DNA of 64,000 nt from positions 1-64,000 of the forward strand of contig CAZUYK010000008.1 in assembly GCA_964624905.1 (NCBI GenBank), given 5' to 3'. The DNA comes from CAZRVH01 sp964624905. GTDB lineage: Bacteria > Patescibacteriota > Gracilibacteria > Peribacterales > Peribacteraceae. The notes beneath the pieces were generated by a model. The model saw only the letters and a program-made list of their open reading frames with translations. It had not been told where the DNA came from and made no database searches. This document shows, one piece after another, positions 58,944 through 64,000 of this stretch (positions are counted from its first letter, which is position 1; each line of letters starts with the position of its first letter). A program made the translations under genes and the position numbers.

Positions 58944-60968
58944 ATGCACATGAGCATTCCCACGACATCAACGACACAAACTGCTTCCAAAACTTCTTCG
59001 CGTCTGGAGTACTTGCTCACCAAGGTCACGGACCCTGCGCTGCGGGATGAACTTCTGCGGGAAACGGGGAAAATCCGTATGCACAAGAAGTTCGGATTGG
59101 TCTTCGAGGAACACATGCCCGAACACGTCCGGCTGACGCATCTTCCGGTGCGGCCGGGATCGAAAGTGGTGCTGCGCGACAGCGACGGAAGCGACGTATT
59201 CAGCGTGATAGAAGTCACCGGCTCACAGGCCCACATCCTGCACGAGATCGAAGGGCAATGGACCGAAGCCGCCGTCAGCGACCTCGTCGTCGTCAAAAAG
59301 TTCGGCGATCCCATCTACCCATCCCTCGTTCCTGTTGATCATGTCACCCGATCCGAAGAAAAGCCATACCACGCGATCATCAACGCGGAAAACTACCATG
59401 CCCTCCAGCTCTTGCTCTACTGCTACGAGGGTCAGGTCGATGCGATTTACATTGACCCGCCGTACAACACCGGAGCCCGTGACTGGAAGTACAACAACAA
59501 CTACGTGGACGCCAACGACCACTTCCGCCACAGCAAGTGGCTCTCCATGATGAAAAGACGGCTTGCAGTAGCCAAGCGGCTCTTGAAGCCGGACGGCGTT
59601 CTCGTCATCGCCATCGACGACAACGAAGCACACACGCTCACGCTTCTGCTCCAAGACCTGTTCAAGGAACGCAATCTCGAAAAAGTGATCATCGTTCACC
59701 ATCCGCAGGGCAACAACGGCATCAACGTATGGGCGACGCACGAATATGCATTTTTCGCCGTGCCTTCGGGACGCAAGTCTCTCTTCGGCTACAAGCACGA
59801 TATGAAAGAGGAATACTGGTCGCTCAAGCGCTCAGGTACGGGGGCCGGAAACTGGCGACATGGAAGGCCGAAGATGTTTTATGCCATCCTGGTCGATGAG
59901 AAGCGCAAGAGAATCGTCGGCGTCGGCAAAGAACTCGGACCCAAGGAAAAGTACACGACAGGGAAAACGAAGGAGGGCTATACGATGGTCTATCCGCTGG
60001 ACGAAAGGGGTGGTGAGCGCGTCTGGCGCTACGGGAGGGATACGATGCAGGAAAAAATCTCCCGCGGGGAGATCGTGCTTCGAGGAAAGGACTCGACGAC
60101 GCTTGCCGTCGTGGCCCCGCCCCGCACCCATGCGCCCATATTCAGCGTGTGGAATCAGCCCCAGTACAACGCAGGAACCGCAGGTGCGAACTTGCTGACG
60201 AGCATCATGGGTACCGCAAACGCATTCCCATTCCCGAAGTCCCTCTACACGGTGCAGGACTGCATCGGCGCTGTCTGCCGGGATCGTCCGAATGCCCTTA
60301 TTCTCGACTTTTTCGCTGGGTCCGGCACCACGCTTCATGCGACATGTCTGCTCAACGCGGAAGACGGAGGGTCGCGCCGCTGCATCCTCGTGACGAACAA
60401 CGAAGTCGGCGAGAAGACAGCAAAGGAACTGCGCGAGAAAGACATCTATCCGGGCGATGAGCGATTCGAGAAGCGCGGCATCTGCGAGTCGGTGACATGG
60501 CCGCGGAGCAGGTATGTCGTGAACGGGAAGCGGGACGACAACACCCCGCTCCCCGGCGAATACTTGAACAGCCGGAAGCTGAGTGAAGGATTCGAGGAGA
60601 ACATCCAATACTTCCGCCTCGATTACCTCGACCCGAATGCGATTGCGTACCGTCAGAAGCTGACGGACATCCTGCCTATTCTCTGGCTGACGGCTGGCGC
60701 GAGAGGTGTATACGAGGGGCTGGAGAAAGAAGGCAGATGGTTCATCCCGAAAGGATCGTCGTATGCTGTTCTTCTACAAGAAGCGCATGTTACCGGATTC
60801 AGCGAAGAACTGAGGAAGCATGACGGCATTTCTCATGTGTTTCTCGTGACCGATTCCGAGGAGGCATACAGGGAGATGACAATGCAACTCCCCGGACGAT
60901 GCACGGCGAAAATGCTCTACAAGAGCTACCTCAACAACTTCCGAATCAACATCCCCCGCGAGCCATGA
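58944..60968 (+). CDS. mod: Type III restriction-modification, DNA methyltransferase subunit
   Basis: From the ATG at 58944 (a second ATG follows at 58950) the protein is about 674 residues. The catalytic motif AIYIDPPYNTGARDWKYNNN (DPPY at 171-174) precedes the SAM-binding FFAGSGTTLHA (about residue 455), the order of beta-class Mod subunits of type III systems. The middle is the target-recognition region. It modifies an adenine in an asymmetric site and is required for cutting by Res. It is coupled to res by a 4-base overlap. Confidence 0.9.
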   Translation: MHMSIPTTSTTQTASKTSSRLEYLLTKVTDPALRDELLRETGKIRMHKKFGLVFEEHMPEHVRLTHLPVRPGSKVVLRDSDGSDVFSVIEVTGSQAHILHEIEGQWTEAAVSDLVVVKKFGDPIYPSLVPVDHVTRSEEKPYHAIINAENYHALQLLLYCYEGQVDAIYIDPPYNTGARDWKYNNNYVDANDHFRHSKWLSMMKRRLAVAKRLLKPDGVLVIAIDDNEAHTLTLLLQDLFKERNLEKVIIVHHPQGNNGINVWATHEYAFFAVPSGRKSLFGYKHDMKEEYWSLKRSGTGAGNWRHGRPKMFYAILVDEKRKRIVGVGKELGPKEKYTTGKTKEGYTMVYPLDERGGERVWRYGRDTMQEKISRGEIVLRGKDSTTLAVVAPPRTHAPIFSVWNQPQYNAGTAGANLLTSIMGTANAFPFPKSLYTVQDCIGAVCRDRPNALILDFFAGSGTTLHATCLLNAEDGGSRRCILVTNNEVGEKTAKELREKDIYPGDERFEKRGICESVTWPRSRYVVNGKRDDNTPLPGEYLNSRKLSEGFEENIQYFRLDYLDPNAIAYRQKLTDILPILWLTAGARGVYEGLEKEGRWFIPKGSSYAVLLQEAHVTGFSEELRKHDGISHVFLVTDSEEAYREMTMQLPGRCTAKMLYKSYLNNFRINIPREP

Positions 60969-63448
60969 ACATAGAACTGAAACCGTTTCAGGAGAATGCC
61001 GCGCGTGATCTCCTCCAGGAGATCACCTTCGCCCAGCGCGAAGTACGGCTCAAGAAACCGCAGGCGATAGTTCTCAGCTCGCCGACCGGCTCGGGGAAGA
61101 CCGTCATCGTCACGCAGCTCTTGGAATGGATTTGGCAGGGGGATGAAGAACGCGAAGGAGACAGGAAGGCAATCTTTCTCTGGCTCTCGGATTCGCCCGA
61201 ACTCAACGTGCAGAGCCGCGATAAGATCGCACGGCAGTCCTCTGTCTTCCCCGAGAATAAGCTCGTGCTCATCGAGCCACCGTTCAGCGAGGAGCGGCTC
61301 CAGCCCGGCACGATCTATTTTCTGAACACGCAGAAACTAAGCAAAACAAGCCTGCTCACGAGAGCAGGCGATGGCCGCGAGTACACGATCTGGGAGACGA
61401 TTGAGAACACTGTCCGCGCACAGCCGGAACACGTCTACCTCGTGATTGATGAGGCACACCGCGGCACGGCGGAGGACCGGGACCGGAAGACGGCGAACTC
61501 GATCATGCAGCGATTCATCAAGGGGTACCCCGAGGGAGGCATGGGACCCGTTCCGCTCGTCGTCGGCATGAGCGCAACACCCGAACGCTTCGAGAGGCTC
61601 ATCGAAGGCGCGAACCGCACGAAGCGCCAGCACGTCATCAATCCCGATGATGTGAAGCAGTCGGGCCTTCTCAAGGAGAAGATCGTCCTCTATCACCCTA
61701 CCGAGGAGCAGCCTGCGGACTGGAGTCTCCTGGAACTCGCCGCAAAGCGCTGGAAGGCGTATCACGACAAGTGGGAACAGTATTGCAGCGAGCAGAAGCT
61801 GGAGCAGACGGTTGAACCGGTGCTCGTCATCCAGGTAGAAGACGGGGCGGGGAAGCAGCTCTCCAAAACAAACCTGGACGACGTGGTGAAGGTTACGGAA
61901 CGCGCCATCGGGAAGCTCCCGGACGCGGCATGGGCCCACGCCTTTCAGGAAGATGCAGTCATCGAGGCGGGGGGCAGGAAGATTCGCAAGATCGAGGCTT
62001 CAAAGATTGACGGCGACAGGGCCGTGCAAGTCGTTCTTTTCAAGATGAGCCTCTCGACGGGCTGGGATTGTCCTCGGGCGGAGGTGATGATGTCCTTCCG
62101 CAAAGCCGTAGACCATACGCTCATCGCGCAGCTCGTGGGACGCATGGTGCGCACCCCTCTGGCACGGAAAGTCGAAGGAAATGAACTGCTCAACACCGTC
62201 GCGCTTGTCCTTCCCCACTACGACGAGGAAGGGCTGCGGCGCATTGTGCGGACGCTCAACAGCCCGGACCCCGAAAGCGGCCTCGCGGTGGAAGTCGCCG
62301 ATGCGAGCGAGCTTGTCACGGTGAGAATCGACTCTGCAAAGGAAGCATGCGTGGAGTGCTACCAGAATCTCCCTTCCTACCGAATAGAGAGGGTTCCGAA
62401 GATGTCCACCATACGAAGGCTTATCCGCTTCGCACGGTATCTCAGCATGGACGAGATAGACCTCGACGTGCTCGATGACGCGAAGGCGCTGATTATCAGA
62501 ACGCTGGAAAAAGAGCTGGTCCGGCGCAAGAAAAACAAGGCGTTCATCGGCAATATGTCCGCGAACGAAGAGATCGAGGTCGCAGAAACATGGATCGGGT
62601 ATGGTGACAGAGGTGATGCGGGTAAGCGCAAAAATGTCACGATCAAGGCAAACGAGGAAAACATCGAAGACCTGTTCGCGCGTTGCGGACGGTCGCTCGG
62701 CGAGGGGCTGCACATGGAGTACTGGCGTGCGCGGGAAGGCAATGATCAGGTGCGTACGAAGATGGAACTGATAGGACTGCTCATGGAGGATGAGACACTG
62801 GAGTGTCTGGAGGAAGTGTGTGGAGAGCGCTTAGCGGAACTTCAACGAAAGTACGAACCGGCGATCCGCAAACTCGGGTCTGCGGCGCGGGAGCGCTATA
62901 ATGTCCTCAAGAGGATCGCCAAGGAGCCGGAGCCGGAAAACTTGCTCCTGCCTCCCGAAATGGAGATCAAGAAGGAAGGTGCGCCGTGGCAAAGACATCT
63001 CTACATCGAAAAAGACAGCACGTTCAGTGCCGCTCTGAATACGTGGGAAGGCAAGGTCGTAGACCTCATCCTGGAGGATACGAGCGTCCTTGCCTGGTTG
63101 CGAGTGGTGCCGCGCAAGGATTGGGCATTGTGCATTCCCTACGACAAGGAAAACGAGAAGCATCCCCTGTATCCCGACATCGTGGCTTTTCGCAAGGTGA
63201 AGGGAAAAATCGTCGCTGACTTGCTGGACCCTCATGGAACCCATATCGACGATGCTGTCGAAAAAGCACGGGGTCTGTCCGCGTATGCGCGAAAGCACGG
63301 AGGAGACTTCGGGCGGATCGACCTGATCATTGTGAATAAGAACGGGCAGGTAAAGCGTCTCAATTTCAACGATGAACGTGTGCGCGACCGCATAGATAGG
63401 GTAAAGAGCAAAGAGCATCTGGAAGAAATTATCGAAGATATGGGCTGA
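60965..63448 (+). CDS. res: Type III restriction-modification, Res helicase-nuclease subunit
   Basis: From the ATG at 60965 the protein is 827 residues. SF2 helicase motifs are LSSPTGSGKT (motif I), YLVIDEAHRG (motif II), VGMSATPERF (motif III), FKMSLSTGWDCPRAEVMMSF and QLVGRMVRTP (motif VI). The C-terminal 250 residues would hold the nuclease; YPDIVAFRKVKGKIVADLLD looks like a PD-(D/E)XK site with D and a later Asp instead of E-x-K. ATG overlaps the mod stop as ATGA. It translocates on DNA and cuts foreign sites with Mod. Confidence 0.85.
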   Translation: MNIELKPFQENAARDLLQEITFAQREVRLKKPQAIVLSSPTGSGKTVIVTQLLEWIWQGDEEREGDRKAIFLWLSDSPELNVQSRDKIARQSSVFPENKLVLIEPPFSEERLQPGTIYFLNTQKLSKTSLLTRAGDGREYTIWETIENTVRAQPEHVYLVIDEAHRGTAEDRDRKTANSIMQRFIKGYPEGGMGPVPLVVGMSATPERFERLIEGANRTKRQHVINPDDVKQSGLLKEKIVLYHPTEEQPADWSLLELAAKRWKAYHDKWEQYCSEQKLEQTVEPVLVIQVEDGAGKQLSKTNLDDVVKVTERAIGKLPDAAWAHAFQEDAVIEAGGRKIRKIEASKIDGDRAVQVVLFKMSLSTGWDCPRAEVMMSFRKAVDHTLIAQLVGRMVRTPLARKVEGNELLNTVALVLPHYDEEGLRRIVRTLNSPDPESGLAVEVADASELVTVRIDSAKEACVECYQNLPSYRIERVPKMSTIRRLIRFARYLSMDEIDLDVLDDAKALIIRTLEKELVRRKKNKAFIGNMSANEEIEVAETWIGYGDRGDAGKRKNVTIKANEENIEDLFARCGRSLGEGLHMEYWRAREGNDQVRTKMELIGLLMEDETLECLEEVCGERLAELQRKYEPAIRKLGSAARERYNVLKRIAKEPEPENLLLPPEMEIKKEGAPWQRHLYIEKDSTFSAALNTWEGKVVDLILEDTSVLAWLRVVPRKDWALCIPYDKENEKHPLYPDIVAFRKVKGKIVADLLDPHGTHIDDAVEKARGLSAYARKHGGDFGRIDLIIVNKNGQVKRLNFNDERVRDRIDRVKSKEHLEEIIEDMG

Positions 63449-63454
63449 CACTAT

Positions 63455-64000
63455 ATGGATGACCTCGACATCCCCATTCTCCGCAGGGCATACGAACTTT
63501 ATAAGACCTTCCATGGTCTGCGTAGCGTCGTATCCAAGGCAGATCGCTACACGCTCTGGCAACGGGCGGAGAATCTGATCCTCGATGTCATCGAAGGCAT
63601 CTTGCTCGCGAGCCAGCTCTCAAAACCCGAGAAACTGCCGCACTTGGAGCGAGTCAGCGCCAAGCTCAACGTGCTACGTATTTTCTTGCGCCTTGCGAAA
63701 GATACGAAGTTGCTGGATCTCAAAAAGTGCCTGCTCTTGCAGGAAATCGTCGATGAGATTGGTCGTATGCTCGGAGGATGGATGAAGTCTCTGAGAGAAA
63801 ACAAAAACTCTCCCTCACTCGGCTCGTTGCGAGAGAGAGAGAGAGAGAGAGTAGTTGAGGCGGCGAGAAGGAACTGCCGGGCGGCCCCGAGGAACACGTT
63901 GTCGTTGGGATTGCCATTCCAGTTGTTGACGTTCACACGACCCTTGTTGACGTTGAGTTCGGCGCGGTTGCCATTCGGGAGCACTGTATTGCCCATTCCC
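63455..64000 (+). CDS. avd: bAvd-type diversity-generating retroelement protein (frame open to the edge)
   Basis: The core of about 113 residues is the bAvd four-helix bundle of CPR retroelements: DIPILRRAYELYKTFHGL, RYTLWQRAENLILDVIEGIL, SKPEKLPHLERVSAKLNVLR and LQEIVDEIGRMLGGWMKSL. Avd binds the retroelement reverse transcriptase and its template RNA. After the core the frame runs through a (GA)11 tract and into a segment that is antisense to an Asn-rich repeat, and stays open to 64000. In another phase of the GA tract a TAG follows at once, so the true end is uncertain. It starts 7 bases after the res stop. Confidence 0.8.
   Translation, partial: MDDLDIPILRRAYELYKTFHGLRSVVSKADRYTLWQRAENLILDVIEGILLASQLSKPEKLPHLERVSAKLNVLRIFLRLAKDTKLLDLKKCLLLQEIVDEIGRMLGGWMKSLRENKNSPSLGSLRERERERVVEAARRNCRAAPRNTLSLGLPFQLLTFTRPLLTLSSARLPFGSTVLPIP
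63831..63852. repeat. (GA)11 microsatellite in the 3' part of avd
   Basis: Eleven GA units run uninterrupted. A change of one unit shifts the frame to one in which TAG follows immediately, so slippage would switch between a short and an extended protein. Confidence 0.8.
63853..64000 (-). other. Template/variable-repeat-like segment of a diversity-generating retroelement
   Basis: Read on the minus strand the segment encodes MGNTVLPNGNRAELNVNKG then RVNVNNWNGNPNDNVFLGAA, with 12 AAC/AAT codons in 33. Clusters of AAC codons in a C-type-lectin-like WN-x-N context are the mark of adenine-mutagenised template or variable repeats. No stop follows in this frame, which favours a template repeat rather than the end of a target gene. 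It is opposite to avd in orientation, which is unusual. The right part lies outside the window. Confidence 0.6.

Larger units (their letters stand above)
49706..64000. mobile_element. Integrative element at tRNA-Gln (right end outside the window)
   Basis: A serine integrase sits next to the 3' end of tRNA-Gln, followed by a minus-strand block of replication-type and CPR-type hypothetical genes (51.5-58.6 kb) and a plus-strand block with type III restriction-modification and a diversity-generating retroelement protein (58.9-64 kb). I found no second copy of the tRNA 3' end in the window, so the right attachment site is either beyond 64000 or too short to see. The left boundary is well supported, the right one is not. 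Confidence 0.65.

Noticed and set aside
63547..63996. 149-codon minus-strand frame through the template-like segment
   Set aside because: Beyond the Asn-rich part it is antisense to avd and has no protein-like features, so it is not a target gene end.
1..64000. Alternative genetic code (TGA as Gly) as in Gracilibacteria
   Set aside because: TGA ends several conserved genes at the expected length, for example the phosphohexomutase and the guanylate-kinase-like pair.
1..64000. CRISPR arrays or cas operons
   Set aside because: No spaced direct repeats were seen; the Cas4-like nuclease domain at 27478 is in a TM0106-type protein without cas neighbours.

Overview
This window looks like part of a Patescibacteria (CPR) chromosome, most plausibly Peregrinibacteria or Peribacteria; the lineage is my inference. 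The signs are compact gene packing, TGA used as a normal stop codon, a pair of TrbC/VirB2-like multi-pass membrane proteins, SLH and LEPR-type surface proteins, DUF5659 and bAvd proteins, and core genes scattered out of their usual operons. The core DNA is GC-rich with two AT-rich accessory stretches. Most genes have a pyrimidine-only leader before the start codon rather than a Shine-Dalgarno site.

Layout. 1-7.8 kb: end of tuf, rpsJ, adenosine deaminase, a reverse cluster rpmF-nusB-rnc, a BI-1 membrane protein, two pilin-like membrane proteins and a phosphohexomutase. 7.8-14.8 kb: a periodic inverted repeat, a 50-residue membrane protein, a strong candidate for an unknown structured RNA (8136-8472, minus, with its own promoter and terminator), gmk with two diverged guanylate-kinase-like paralogues and two tRNAs, a nucleotidyltransferase/Nudix/Nudix operon, a family-4-like uracil-DNA glycosylase lacking most Fe-S cysteines, and pheS. 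14.8-26.7 kb: a 935-residue LEPR-type surface protein, pyrE, rsmG, a four-helix-bundle gene held between inverted repeats, an ABC ATPase with broken catalytic motifs, hypothetical proteins, an SLH protein, msrA and an MFS transporter.

26.7-33.5 kb is an AT-rich defence-like island: a Doc-like protein with a small upstream partner, a Cas4/RecB-like nuclease, a KTSC protein, a membrane-anchored PD-(D/E)XK-like protein and a 1065-residue type IIG/ISP-like restriction-methyltransferase. Part of it (2.6 kb) lies between direct copies of the 5' end of the MFS gene. 33.5-39.4 kb holds an SDR, a DUF4015 glycoside hydrolase, a CPBP protease, two Nudix proteins and tRNA-Arg. 39.4-48.3 kb is a complete V/A-type ATPase operon (stalk-I-K-E-C-F-A-B-D) with its own promoter.

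From 49.7 kb to the right edge lies an integrated element inserted at the 3' end of tRNA-Gln. It carries a serine recombinase, a primase-helicase, several CPR-type hypothetical proteins, a type III restriction-modification pair (mod, res), and the start of a diversity-generating retroelement: a bAvd gene and an asparagine-codon-rich template/variable-repeat-like segment in the opposite orientation. The right end and any reverse transcriptase lie outside the window.
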